Of a stretch of DNA of 64,000 bases, positions 17,794 to 26,977 are shown piece after piece (the stretch's first letter is position 1; every line of letters starts with the position of its first letter). The translations under genes and the position numbers were made by a program. The notes beneath the pieces were generated by a model that was not told where the DNA came from, ran no database searches, and saw only the letters and a list, made by a program, of their open reading frames with translations. Source of the DNA: Planctomycetota bacterium (GTDB lineage: Bacteria; Planctomycetota; PLA2; JAEUHO01); NCBI GenBank assembly GCA_020631815.1, contig JACKGW010000001.1, positions 186,001 through 250,000 of the forward strand, written 5' to 3'.

Positions 17794-20184
17794 ATGTCCG
17801 ACGCCATCGAGCCGCTCACCGTGTCGCAGCTGCGCTGGCGCTGCGATCCCTCGCGGTTCCCGTTCCAGGCCACCCACGAGGTCGAGCCGGCCCACGGCAT
17901 CGTGGGCCAGGACGAGGCCGTCGAGGCCCTGCAGTTCGGCCTCGCGTTCCACGCCCCCGGCCAGCACGTCTTCGTGCGTGGCCTCACGGGGACAGGGAGG
18001 GCCACCCTCGTCCACCGCATGGTGGTGAAGGCCCGCCCCTGCGGCCCGCCCTCACCGGACCGGGTCTACGTCTGCAACTTCGTGCGCTCCGACCGCCCAC
18101 GCCTGCTGACCCTGCCCCGCGGTCAGGGGCAGGCGTTCCGGCGACACCTCGATCGCTTTGTGGACTTCGTCCAGAAGGAGCTGGGGCCCGCGCTGAACGC
18201 CGACGTCGTCCGCTCGCAGGCGACCGCGCTCGAGCAGAAGTTCTCCGCCGAGGTGCGCGCCCTCACCGAGCCCTTCGAGGCCGACCTCGAGAAGGCCGGC
18301 TACCGCTTGGTCATGGTGCAGGCCGGGCCCGCGACGCGGCAGGTCATCGTGCCGGTGGTGGATGGTCAGCCCGTCGGTCCCGAGCAGGTGCAGGCCCTGA
18401 AGGCCAGCGGCAAGGTCGACGACGCCACGCTCGAGAAGTGGGACAAGGAGATCGAAGGCTTCGGGCAGCGCATGCAGGAGATCGGCGAGCGCTTGCAGGA
18501 GATCGGCGGGCGTCGCCAGGAGGCGCTGCAGGGCTTCGTGCGCCGCGAAGCGCGCGAGCTGCTCGAGCAGGCGCTGCGCGGTGTGCGTTCGGCGTTCGCC
18601 ACGGTCGACGTTCGCGCCTGGCTGGAGGCCGTGGTCGAGGACGTGACCAAGCGCCTCGGCAGCCTGCCGGAAGACGCCGAGTTCACCGAGCGCTACCGCG
18701 TCAACGTCGTGCTGGCGCACGAAGCCGATGCCCCTTGCCCGGCGTTGCTCGAGCGCAACCCATCGGTGCAGGCGCTGATCGGCACGATCGACACCAACAT
18801 CGATACCGACGAGGCCACGCCCTACCTGCCGCACATGATGGTGCGCGCTGGTTCGTTGCTGCAGGCCGACGGCGGGTTCCTCGTGATCGACTCGCGCGAC
18901 GTGCTGACGGCACGCGGGGCGTGGAAGGGTCTGATCCGCACCCTGCGTGCCGGACAGCTGGAGATCGAAGTGGCTCCCGGCCCGTCGGCCGCGCCGAACG
19001 CCTTCGTGAAGCCGGATCCCATCCCGATCGACGTGAAGGTGATCCTGCTGGGCGATGCGGGCACCTGGCACGCGCTGGACGCGATCGACCCCGACTTCCG
19101 CGACCTCTTCAAGGTGCTGGCCGACTTCGACGACGTGATCCAGCGCGACGACCAGGGCTTGACCTGGTACGCGTCCGTCATTGCCCGCATCCAGCGGGAA
19201 GATGACCTGCCTCCGTTCACGCGCGACGGCGTGGCGGCACTCTGCGAGCACGGTGCACGCATCGCGGCGCAGGCCGGCAAGCTCACGGCGCGGTTCAGCC
19301 GCCTGGCGGATCTCGCGCGCGAAGCGGCGTGGCTGGCCACGAACGCGGGCGAGGCCCGCGTCAACGGCGATCGCGTGCGCGAGGCCGTTCGTCGCACCAA
19401 GCGGCGCGCGGGCTTGCCGTCGCGTCGCTTCCAAGAGCTCATCCAGCGCGGCGTGCTGCGCGTGCAGACGCGTGGCCACGTCGTGGGGCAGGCCAACGCG
19501 CTGGCGGTCATCCAGACGGGCCAGCTGACCTACGGCTTCCCCAACCGCATCACGGCCACGATCGCTCCGGGCCGACGGGGTACGACCAACGTCGAGCGCG
19601 AAGCGGCGCTGAGTGGCCGCATCCACACCAAGGGGTTCCTGCTGCTCGAGGGGCTGTTGCGTGTCTTGCTGCAGCCCGACCACCCGCTGTCGTTCGACGG
19701 GTCGATCGCGTTCGAGCAGAGCTACGGCGGCGTGGATGGCGACTCGGCGAGCGGCGTGGAGCTTTGCTGCCTCGTCAGTGCGCTCACGCGTCTGCCGGTG
19801 CGCCAGGCCTATGCCATGACGGGCGCCATCGACCAGACGGGTAGCGTCATGGCCATCGGTGGCGTCAACGAGAAGATCGAGGGCTTCTACGACGTCTGTG
19901 CCCACCAGGGGCTGACGGGGGAGCAGGGCGTCATCATCCCGGCCTCCAACGTCGGCGACCTCATGCTGCGACACGATGTGGTGGAAGCGTGCGCCGAGGG
20001 CGCGTTCCACGTGCACGCCGTGGATCGCATCGAGCAGGCGCTCGAGCTGCTGCTTGGCCGACCGGCCGGCACACGCGGCCCCGATGGCACGTACCCCGCC
20101 GACTCGGTGCTCGGCATCGCCGCGACCGAAGCCCGTCGCTACTACGACATCTCCCGAGCTCGACCGCGACCGCCGCGCGCCTAG
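17794..20184 (+). CDS. Lon-like ATP-dependent protease (AAA_32 plus Lon proteolytic domain)
   Basis: A 796-residue protein of the Lon-related family that lacks the classic N-terminal Lon domain. The N-terminal ATPase has a Walker A-like loop GLTGTGRAT at 63-71 with arginine where lysine is usual. A coiled insertion lies at about 150-290, and QADGGFLVIDSRD (357-369) marks the Walker B position. The C-terminal peptidase domain has the Ser-Lys dyad: S651 in GVDGDSAS and K694 in GVNEKIEG. It degrades or regulates cytosolic proteins. GGGAGG lies 5 nt before the ATG. The gene is monocistronic and ends at a repeat block. Confidence 0.88.
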   Translation: MSDAIEPLTVSQLRWRCDPSRFPFQATHEVEPAHGIVGQDEAVEALQFGLAFHAPGQHVFVRGLTGTGRATLVHRMVVKARPCGPPSPDRVYVCNFVRSDRPRLLTLPRGQGQAFRRHLDRFVDFVQKELGPALNADVVRSQATALEQKFSAEVRALTEPFEADLEKAGYRLVMVQAGPATRQVIVPVVDGQPVGPEQVQALKASGKVDDATLEKWDKEIEGFGQRMQEIGERLQEIGGRRQEALQGFVRREARELLEQALRGVRSAFATVDVRAWLEAVVEDVTKRLGSLPEDAEFTERYRVNVVLAHEADAPCPALLERNPSVQALIGTIDTNIDTDEATPYLPHMMVRAGSLLQADGGFLVIDSRDVLTARGAWKGLIRTLRAGQLEIEVAPGPSAAPNAFVKPDPIPIDVKVILLGDAGTWHALDAIDPDFRDLFKVLADFDDVIQRDDQGLTWYASVIARIQREDDLPPFTRDGVAALCEHGARIAAQAGKLTARFSRLADLAREAAWLATNAGEARVNGDRVREAVRRTKRRAGLPSRRFQELIQRGVLRVQTRGHVVGQANALAVIQTGQLTYGFPNRITATIAPGRRGTTNVEREAALSGRIHTKGFLLLEGLLRVLLQPDHPLSFDGSIAFEQSYGGVDGDSASGVELCCLVSALTRLPVRQAYAMTGAIDQTGSVMAIGGVNEKIEGFYDVCAHQGLTGEQGVIIPASNVGDLMLRHDVVEACAEGAFHVHAVDRIEQALELLLGRPAGTRGPDGTYPADSVLGIAATEARRYYDISRARPRPPRA

Positions 20185-20188
20185 ACGC

Positions 20189-20600
20189 ACGGAGGTGCCA
20201 GGCTCGCGGCGGCGCCGCCATGCGGCGCGGGCCGCGTGCCTGGCTCCGACGTGCGGCGCCCGCCGACGAGAAGGCCTCCTCGCCTTCGCACGCGAAGGGC
20301 CTCACGGGGTGCGTCCACCCCGCGGCGGAGCCAGACCCCGCGCCCCGCGTTGCCGCTTCGCGGCGCCGCTGCGCGGGATCAGGCACCCGCCTGTCGCGCG
20401 CGGAGGTGTCTGATCCGGCGCAGCGGAGCGGAGCGACGCGGGGCGTCGGGTCTGACACCGGAGGGCAGCGCCCGCCGACGGGGCGTCCTCCTCGCCTTCG
20501 CACGCGAAGGGTCTCACGCGGTACGTGCACCCCTCGGCGGAGCCAGACCCCGCGGCCCGCGTTGCCGCTTCGCGGCGCCGCTGCGCGGGATCAGGCACCC
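20189..20600. repeat. Family A tandem repeat block (copy A3)
   Basis: The 423-base gap between the convergent Lon-like and sorbosone dehydrogenase genes contains two near-identical units of about 190 bases. Both contain GCCCGCCGACG, CTCCTCGCCTTCGCACGCG and a closing GAGCCAGACCCCG...GGGATCAGGCACCC hairpin; a GGTGTCTGATCCGGCGCAG unit lies between them at about 20405-20457. The inner arms CCGCTTCGCGGCGCCGCTGCG can form strong hairpins. No protein gene is supported. Confidence 0.88.
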
Positions 20601-20607
20601 GCCTTCG

Positions 20608-22026
20608 CTACTGCTTCGAAACGCGGTAGATGCCGGCGAAGGTCGAAATGTAGAGATCGCCGTTCAGGGGGTTCACGAGAAGGTCGAGCGGCTTGTTGAG
20701 ACCGCCCGTGATGTCGAACGTGAGGAACACGCTCTCCGCGTCGATGTCCGTGAAGGCCGCGCCCGAGAGCTCGATGCGGTAGATGAGATCGTCGTCGTAC
20801 GACCCGATGAACAGGTCGTCCGCGTAGTCCGTGCCCCATCCGATGCCGTTGTGCCAGACCAGCGACGTGGGGACGATCTCGTCGACCCAGTTGCGCATCT
20901 TGAAGCCGACCTGTGCGGGCGGGATGCCACCCGCCGAACCCCACTCGAAGTTCTTGCCCGCCTGCAGGTAGTTCAGCTCGTCGTCGGCGTTGGGGCCGTT
21001 GTCCACGCCGAAGAGGTCGCCCGTGGAGGGGTGGACGGCGAGGCCGAAGGTGTTGCGCAGGCCGCGGCACCACTCGGGGTCGCCCATGGTCGGGTTGGTG
21101 CCCGGGATGGCGGGCGGATCGGTGGGGATGATGCGCAGGACCTTGCCGCCGAGCGACGTCCCCGTTCCGACCTGGCTGTTGGCGGAGTCGCCCACGTCGC
21201 CAAGGCTCACGAACAGATTGCCCGAGAGGTCGAAGAGGATCTCCCCGCCGTTGTTGATGCTGGGCGAGCCCGTGTTCACGGGCAGGTTGCCCAGGATGAC
21301 GGTCTCGTTGGTGCCGACGTCCATGACGTCCGTGTAGCGGCGGAGCTCCGTGCGATCGACGGTGGTCATGCCGTCGCCCGGCACGTTCGCCAGGACGTAG
21401 ACGAAGCCGTTCACGGCGAACGCCGGGTCCAAGGCCAGGCCCAGCAGCCCCAAGTGGCCGCCGTTGAGCACCGAGATCGTCGCAAAGGGCGTCGCAAGCA
21501 GGTTCCCGCTCGCATCGATGATGCGGACGTTGCCCGTGTCGACCTCGGTGAAGAACAGGCGGCCGTCAGGCGCCAACGCCAGCTTGGCGATCTTGCTGGG
21601 GCCACCCTCGAGCACGGTCACGGCTTCGAAGCCGACGGGCAGCGAGGTGATGACCGCAGGCAGCTGCGGGCCCACGTCGATGACGAGCTGGACATTCGTC
21701 GAACCGCCGGGGCCGGTGGCCGTGACGGTGTGGATGAGGTCGGACTCCGCGGTGGGGGTGCCGGTGATGACGCCGGTCCCCGCGTCGAAGATCAAGCCCG
21801 CGGGCAGCGCCGGCAGGACGGACCACGTGTCCACCGTGCCCGAGACGCTTGGCGCGTTGGAAGCGATCGCCTCGCCGACGCGATAGAGCCCGGGGCTCGT
21901 CGCGTAGGAGAGCCCGCTCGGCGCCCCCGGGCCGCCGCCGCCGCCTCCGCCACCGCAGCCGGCGGACAGGACGAGAGCCAGGCAGACGGGCGCCACCAGC
22001 GCCCGACGCCACCCCCCGCGCGGCAT
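20608..22026 (-). CDS. PQQ-dependent glucose/sorbosone dehydrogenase-type lipoprotein with Ig-like domain
   Basis: A 472-residue lipoprotein. The signal peptide ends LVLSAGC, followed by a run of glycines that acts as a flexible tether. Residues about 35-115 form a putative-Ig (He_PIG-like) module with LPAGLIFDAGTGVITGTPTAESD. From about 140 on is a six-bladed propeller of the glucose/sorbosone dehydrogenase type, with LALDPAFAVNGFVYVLAN, EILFDLSGNLFVSLGD and RNTFGLAVHPSTGDLFGVDNGPNADDELN. It probably oxidises a sugar or aldehyde outside the cytoplasm. It overlaps the DUF1501 stop by one base (TGATG), so it is translationally coupled. Confidence 0.87.
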   Translation of the reverse strand: MPRGGWRRALVAPVCLALVLSAGCGGGGGGGGPGAPSGLSYATSPGLYRVGEAIASNAPSVSGTVDTWSVLPALPAGLIFDAGTGVITGTPTAESDLIHTVTATGPGGSTNVQLVIDVGPQLPAVITSLPVGFEAVTVLEGGPSKIAKLALAPDGRLFFTEVDTGNVRIIDASGNLLATPFATISVLNGGHLGLLGLALDPAFAVNGFVYVLANVPGDGMTTVDRTELRRYTDVMDVGTNETVILGNLPVNTGSPSINNGGEILFDLSGNLFVSLGDVGDSANSQVGTGTSLGGKVLRIIPTDPPAIPGTNPTMGDPEWCRGLRNTFGLAVHPSTGDLFGVDNGPNADDELNYLQAGKNFEWGSAGGIPPAQVGFKMRNWVDEIVPTSLVWHNGIGWGTDYADDLFIGSYDDDLIYRIELSGAAFTDIDAESVFLTFDITGGLNKPLDLLVNPLNGDLYISTFAGIYRVSKQ

Positions 22027-23315
22027 CACGCGAACAGGCCCAGCGTGTTGTTGAACTGCTGGGTCTCGGGGAACACGCTGTTGCCGTTGCCGCCGAGGTG
22101 GTTCGTGACGATGTCGCGCAGGATGTCGCGGAAGTCGAGCTCGTAGTCCATCCAGTTGCGGTCTGCGATGTCGGACTCGGTGATGTCGGGGCCGTAGAGA
22201 CCGCCGTTCATCGAGCCGCCTGTCGCGAAGAACTGGTTGCCGTGGCCGTGATCCGTGCCCTGGCTGCTGTTCTCGAAGTTGCGGCGACCGAACTCGCTGA
22301 GCATGACGACGCAGGTGTCGTCCCACACGCCCATGTCCTTGCAGTCGTCGGCGAAGGCGCCGATGGCCGAGTCCAGGCGCTCGAGCAGCGTGGCTTGGGT
22401 ACCCGTCTCGGCGCCTTGGTCGCCGTGCGTGTCGTGGCCGCCGAAGCCCGTGAAGAACACCTGGCTGTCGAAGCCGCCCTGGATGAGGCGCGCGATGTCC
22501 TTGAGGTAGCGGCCCGGCGAGTTGTTCGGGTAGTCGTCCGCGTAGGGCGAGCTGTAGCTCGACACGGCCGCCTGGATCTGGTCGGCCAGGTCGAGGCCCT
22601 GCTCCAGCGCCTGCGCCGACTCGGTGTCGAGCGTGGAGCCGCTGTAGCCCTGCATCATCTGCTTGAGCACCTCGAGGCGGTAGAGGTGGTTGTTGGTGTA
22701 GGCCTGGTCGTTCTGGAAGCGGAATGCCGAGAGGCTCGACACCATGAGGGGCGAGGTGTCGGCACCTTCCACTTCCAGGGGGCGTCCCACGCCCACGGCA
22801 ACTGCACCGGTCGCCGAGAACTGCAGGTCGTTGGAGACGCGTGCGATCCAGCCGCTGGGGTCGATGGGCAGGCCGCCGAACCCGTTGCGCACACCCTCCG
22901 AGTAGATGTCCTGGCTCTCGAAGTGGGAGAGGTTCTCGCTGGGGTAGCCCACGCGGCGGAACGCAGCGACCGTGGCGTCGTTGTTCCACAGCGCCTGCAG
23001 TCGATCCATGGACGGGTGGAAGCCGTAGTCACTCGTGCCGTTGAGCGTGAGCGCGCTGCCCGACGGGATCTGGATCGTGGGGCGTCGGTCGTAGTACGCC
23101 TGGTTGCTGGTCGGGATGACCACGTTGAGGCCGTCCCAGCCGCCGTAGGCGAAGATCACCACGACGCGCTTGATGCCCGTGATGGGTGCGCCCTCGGCGT
23201 GGCGCAGCAGGCCTCGTGACAGCCCACCGCCCAGTGCGGTCAGGCCGGCACCGGCCAGCGTCATCCGCAAGATGTCGCGGCGGTTGGGGCTCGAAGGAAG
23301 GCGGGGGTGACCCAT
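22026..23315 (-). CDS. DUF1501 domain protein, Tat-exported
   Basis: A 429-residue protein of the DUF1501 family, which belongs to the alkaline-phosphatase/sulfatase-like fold. The N-terminus NRRDILRMTLAGAG is a twin-arginine-type signal. Family segments are KRVVVIFAYGGWDGLNVVIP (about 49-68), HPSMDRLQ, FTGFGGHDTHGDQ and VVMLSEFGRR. The family has no established reaction. It almost always occurs next to a DUF1800 gene, as here, and the pair is common in planctomycetes and some proteobacteria. It lies 22 nt after the DUF1800 stop and overlaps the following dehydrogenase gene. Confidence 0.92.
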   Translation of the reverse strand: MGHPRLPSSPNRRDILRMTLAGAGLTALGGGLSRGLLRHAEGAPITGIKRVVVIFAYGGWDGLNVVIPTSNQAYYDRRPTIQIPSGSALTLNGTSDYGFHPSMDRLQALWNNDATVAAFRRVGYPSENLSHFESQDIYSEGVRNGFGGLPIDPSGWIARVSNDLQFSATGAVAVGVGRPLEVEGADTSPLMVSSLSAFRFQNDQAYTNNHLYRLEVLKQMMQGYSGSTLDTESAQALEQGLDLADQIQAAVSSYSSPYADDYPNNSPGRYLKDIARLIQGGFDSQVFFTGFGGHDTHGDQGAETGTQATLLERLDSAIGAFADDCKDMGVWDDTCVVMLSEFGRRNFENSSQGTDHGHGNQFFATGGSMNGGLYGPDITESDIADRNWMDYELDFRDILRDIVTNHLGGNGNSVFPETQQFNNTLGLFA

Positions 23316-23337
23316 GGTGGTGCTCCTCGTCGCCGCG

Positions 23338-25212
23338 TCAGCGCGTCAGGTAGGTCGGGTGCAGCGCCATCATGTAGAGGAGGCCGCGGACCCGTTGGTC
23401 GATGTGGGTGGGGTTGCTGGCGTCGAACGGGCTGCTGATGATCGTTCCGTTGCCCTGCCGATCCGTGTCGAGGTACGTCGCAAGCTGGTCGCGCTCGGAC
23501 GTGGTGAGGTCCAGGTGGAGTCGCAGCGCGAGGCTGTCGACCACCTCGAGGCTCGTGGGCAGGCCCGGCGGCAGCAGGTCCGCCACGTCGATGCCCAAGC
23601 TGTCCTGGATCGTCTTCGCGTCGCGGATCAGGTACTTGATCACGTTTGCGCGATCGACGAGCGCCTGGGCCGAGAGCCAGCCCTCGTCCTCCGGCCAGCC
23701 ATCGACCGTGGGGGGCTGCGTGGCGGTGTTGCCCAGCAGCACGGCGCGACGCGTGACCTGGTTGGGATCGCCGTAGAGCTGCGTCGAGCGCTGGAAGCCC
23801 GTGAGGTGTTCGATCGGCGTCTTGACGAAGCCGGCCTTGGCCTGTGCCGAGTAGAACGCCTCGGACAGGAAGAGCGTGTCGAAGACGGGCTTCAGCTCCC
23901 AGCCGGACGTCTCGAGCACGCCCGCCAGCTGGTTGATGAGCTCGTCCGGCGGGTTGTTCATCGCGAAGCGGCGGATGATGGAGCGGACGATCCAGCGCGC
24001 GCAGCGGCTGTGGCCGCTGACCGGGTCCTGCAACGCCAGCGTGAGGTCGGTCATGGCGTCGTAGTCGTCGGTCGTGTCCTGCGCGGGGATCACGACGCCC
24101 AGCACCGTCTTGCTGCCGCCGTCGTGGCGGGCCGCGCTGAACTCGATGTAGCTCTGGCCCGTGCCGTTGTTGAAGCGCGAGCGGTAGCCGGTGAAGGCGC
24201 GTGCGGCCTCCACGATGTCGGTCTGCGTGTAGCCGTTGTCCACGCCCAGGCAGAACAGCTCGAACCACTCACGACCAAAGTTCTCGTTGGGCTGCTGACC
24301 CTCGGCGCCGTTGTTCTCGACGCCGTCGAGCCACTCGAGCATCGCCCAGTCGCGGGCCAGCGCCGTGAGGAAGGTGCGCAGGTTGCCCGTCCCCATGTGC
24401 CGCAGCAAGTCGACGTGGCCGATCATGTAGTAGAGGTTGCCGCCCTCGAGGACCGACGACGACGTGGCGAAGTGGTCGTGCCAATGCAGCGCAACGACCT
24501 CTTGGAAGGGGTTGGGGTTGACGACCTGCATGTAGGCCCACCAGTTGATGAGGTCCTGGTGCGAGGGGAACATGCCGGTGGGGTCGTTGTCGTCGACGAG
24601 GTAGTTGTTGCGCGCATCGGTCTCGACCTGGGTCTGCGTGGGCAGCGAGGTCATGGCGCTGACGTAGGTCGGCATGCCCTGGGCCTGGATCAGCGCGTAG
24701 TGCGCGTCGCTGAACCCGAAGTGCGTGCGGTCCAGGAAGTGGCGAATGTCGTCGTCACTCAGGTTGGCCTTGGGGAGGATCGACTTGGGCTCGGACCAGA
24801 GCACCTCGATCGTGATGTTCACCGCGTCCTGGCCGGACTCGTTGGAGGCGGTGACCGTGTGCACCTGCGAGGGCGTCGCCGCGGTCGGTGTGCCCGAGAT
24901 GACACCGCTCGTCGCGTTGATCACGAGGCCATCCGGAAGATCGGGCACGCAGCTGAACGTGGTGGGGGTGCCCCCGGTCCACGACGGCGTGTTCGGCGTG
25001 ACGGGGTCGTCCGTGCGCACCGTGTAGGTGGGCGCGTCGTACGCCAGGTTCTGCGGCGCGTTCGGGTCCACCGTGGGGCCGCCGCCTCCGCCGCCGCAGG
25101 CGGTCGCGGTGAGCGCGAGCACGGCGAGGAGGGAGAGCGTGAAGGCGGAGCGGCTCCAAGACCTACGCGACGGGGCGTGGCGCCCTCCGTCCGTTCGGTG
25201 CGTCCACGTCAT
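23338..25212 (-). CDS. DUF1800 domain lipoprotein with N-terminal Ig-like module
   Basis: A 624-residue protein, first in the three-gene operon. GAGGAGGAG lies 4 nt before the ATG. A signal peptide ends ALTATAC and is followed by a glycine run. Residues about 50-135 are an Ig-like module with LPDGLVINATSGVISGTPTAATPS, close in design to the module in the dehydrogenase of the same operon. The DUF1800 domain follows, with HFLDRTHFGFS, MQVVNPNPFQEVVALHWHDHFATS, NENFGREWFELFCLGV and ARAFTGYR. Its biochemical role is unknown; with DUF1501 it is thought to act outside the cytoplasm. Confidence 0.9.
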   Translation of the reverse strand: MTWTHRTDGGRHAPSRRSWSRSAFTLSLLAVLALTATACGGGGGGPTVDPNAPQNLAYDAPTYTVRTDDPVTPNTPSWTGGTPTTFSCVPDLPDGLVINATSGVISGTPTAATPSQVHTVTASNESGQDAVNITIEVLWSEPKSILPKANLSDDDIRHFLDRTHFGFSDAHYALIQAQGMPTYVSAMTSLPTQTQVETDARNNYLVDDNDPTGMFPSHQDLINWWAYMQVVNPNPFQEVVALHWHDHFATSSSVLEGGNLYYMIGHVDLLRHMGTGNLRTFLTALARDWAMLEWLDGVENNGAEGQQPNENFGREWFELFCLGVDNGYTQTDIVEAARAFTGYRSRFNNGTGQSYIEFSAARHDGGSKTVLGVVIPAQDTTDDYDAMTDLTLALQDPVSGHSRCARWIVRSIIRRFAMNNPPDELINQLAGVLETSGWELKPVFDTLFLSEAFYSAQAKAGFVKTPIEHLTGFQRSTQLYGDPNQVTRRAVLLGNTATQPPTVDGWPEDEGWLSAQALVDRANVIKYLIRDAKTIQDSLGIDVADLLPPGLPTSLEVVDSLALRLHLDLTTSERDQLATYLDTDRQGNGTIISSPFDASNPTHIDQRVRGLLYMMALHPTYLTR

Positions 25213-25618
25213 GGCACTCCTCCTCACGTAGCCGGCGAACACCGCGGAAACGGGCGCGCGCCCCGATGGGCCTTCGTCAGCCACAAGCCCGACTCGACCG
25301 GGGGGGGACTTGAGTCGTGGCGCCGAGCGTGTCACCGCGCGACGCCCACCGGGGGCGCGTCACCCTTCCAAGGGGTTGTAGCCCTGATCGGCCCTCGGCG
25401 GACGAACCTCCAGTCGCCCCCTCGTGCGCACCCGTTCGCGGGGGTATCCCCGTGACGATGTGGTTGAACAGGCGGGAGTCTGGAACCCCGCGGGCTGCAA
25501 GGGGTTGCGATCTGACGAAGGCTCGCGCAGGCGGGTCGTGTTGCGTCCGATGGACGCCGCTGCCCGTTTCCTCGCGGCACGTACATCGACCTTCCGTGCG
25601 CCGTGGTGTCATGGACGC
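25213..25618. other. Divergent spacer between DUF1800 operon and Xaa-Pro peptidase gene
   Basis: A 406-base spacer that must hold the promoters for both directions. I see no conserved repeat of families A-D in it. AAGGGGTTG occurs twice (near 25373 and 25499), which could be a direct-repeat operator but is too short to rely on. No credible small gene or RNA gene was found. Confidence 0.4.
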
Positions 25619-26977
25619 ATGACGCCGAACGTCCCCGATCGCCTCGATGCCCTCTCGCGGCGCCGTGCAGCGTGCACCCCGCGAGAGGACGAGGTCGTGT
25701 CCATCGTCCCGGCTGGCGTCCCGATCCCCGTCGAGGGCACCGATGCCAGCTATCGGTTTCGAGGCCACGATCACGTCCGCCACCTGCTCGGCGAGGTGCA
25801 TCCCGGCGACGTCCTCGTGCACGTGCCCGGAGAGCCGTGGTGTCTGTACGCACCGGTCCCCGGGGCCGACGACGCGGTCTGGCACGGACCCACACCGCGC
25901 CCGGAGGAACGGGCCGAGCGCGCGGGTCTGACCCTCGGGCGTCCGCTCGACGAGCTCGCCCACCGGGTGGAGGGGGCGCCGGCCGTCGCCTACGCCGGTG
26001 CTCGCGACCTCCTCGAGCGGCCGGGCGCGTACGGCCTGCATCCCGAGATCGTGGGGAATTGGCGGATCGACGCGGACGCCAGCGCGGAGCTCGAGGACCG
26101 CATCGTGGGCTCACGCCTCGTGAAGGACGACGTGGCCCTCGATGCCATGCGGCGGGCCGTCGCGGCATCCGCGGCCGGCCACCGCGCGGCCCGGGCCGCA
26201 GCCCGGGCCGGGCGCACCGAGCGTCAGATCGCTCGCGTGCTCGAACACGCGTTCGACGACGCCGGCGGCGAGGGCACGGCGTACCCGTCCATCGTGTTGG
26301 CGGGCCGGCGCTCGCAGATCCTGCACGGTGGTCCCGACGACACCGAGATGCAGGACGGTGACTTGGTGTTGATCGACGCGGGCGCGGAGATCGACGGTTA
26401 CGACGCGGACATCACGCGGACGTTCGCCGTGGGAGGAGTCGCCTCGCCGGAGACGCGCGCGGTCCACGACGTCGTGCGTCGCGTGCAGGCTGCCGTCGTC
26501 CGTCTCGTGGCGCCGGATGTCAGCACACGCATGCTCCACGAGGCGGCCTCGCGCGGCCTGGCGGAGGGACTTGTCGAGCTGGGCTTGCTGCGCGGCCGCG
26601 TGGACGACCTCCTTGCGGCCGATGCGCAGACCGTCTTCTTCCCGCACGGCATCGGCCACTTCCTCGGCCTTGCCACGCACGACGTGGGTGGCTACCTGCG
26701 TGGTGCGCAGCGCTCGTCGCGGCCGAGCCTCAAGTACTTGCGCGCCGATCGCACGCTCCAGCCCGGCATGGTGATGACGATCGAGCCGGGGCTCTACTTC
26801 ATCGACGCGTTGCTCGACGACCCCGACGTGCGCAGCGAGCGCAGGGCCCAGGTGGACTTCGAGCGTGCCGAGGCCTTCCGCCATGTGGGCGGCGTCCGCA
26901 TCGAAGACGACGTCCTCGTCACCCCCACGGGCCACGAAGTCCTCGGCGCCGACCTGGAGCGCGACCTAGGTGTCTGA
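25619..26977 (+). CDS. pepP: Xaa-Pro aminopeptidase (aminopeptidase P, M24B family)
   Basis: A 452-residue cytosolic metallopeptidase that removes an N-terminal residue preceding proline. The N-terminal domain has the RFRGHDHVRHLLGEV substrate-recognition strand. The pita-bread domain supplies the metal ligands D253 and D264 (LVLIDAGAEIDGYDADITRTF), H347 (HGIGHFLGL), E389 (MTIEPGLYF) and E429 (VRIEDD). All five are present. The terminal residues Gly-Val and the TGA stop are encoded by the left end of a family A repeat (GGTGTCTGA), so the repeat begins inside the coding frame. Confidence 0.92.
   Translation: MTPNVPDRLDALSRRRAACTPREDEVVSIVPAGVPIPVEGTDASYRFRGHDHVRHLLGEVHPGDVLVHVPGEPWCLYAPVPGADDAVWHGPTPRPEERAERAGLTLGRPLDELAHRVEGAPAVAYAGARDLLERPGAYGLHPEIVGNWRIDADASAELEDRIVGSRLVKDDVALDAMRRAVAASAAGHRAARAAARAGRTERQIARVLEHAFDDAGGEGTAYPSIVLAGRRSQILHGGPDDTEMQDGDLVLIDAGAEIDGYDADITRTFAVGGVASPETRAVHDVVRRVQAAVVRLVAPDVSTRMLHEAASRGLAEGLVELGLLRGRVDDLLAADAQTVFFPHGIGHFLGLATHDVGGYLRGAQRSSRPSLKYLRADRTLQPGMVMTIEPGLYFIDALLDDPDVRSERRAQVDFERAEAFRHVGGVRIEDDVLVTPTGHEVLGADLERDLGV

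Noticed and set aside
20185..20607. Several open frames of 100-200 codons across the repeat block (Arg/Pro-rich proteins)
   Set aside because: They arise from GC-rich palindromes, recur in all family A blocks in several frames, and have no ribosome binding sites. They are best explained as repeat DNA.
25365..25510. AAGGGGTTG direct repeat as an operator
   Set aside because: Nine bases repeated twice in a GC-rich spacer, 126 bases apart, is weak evidence and no regulator gene is adjacent.
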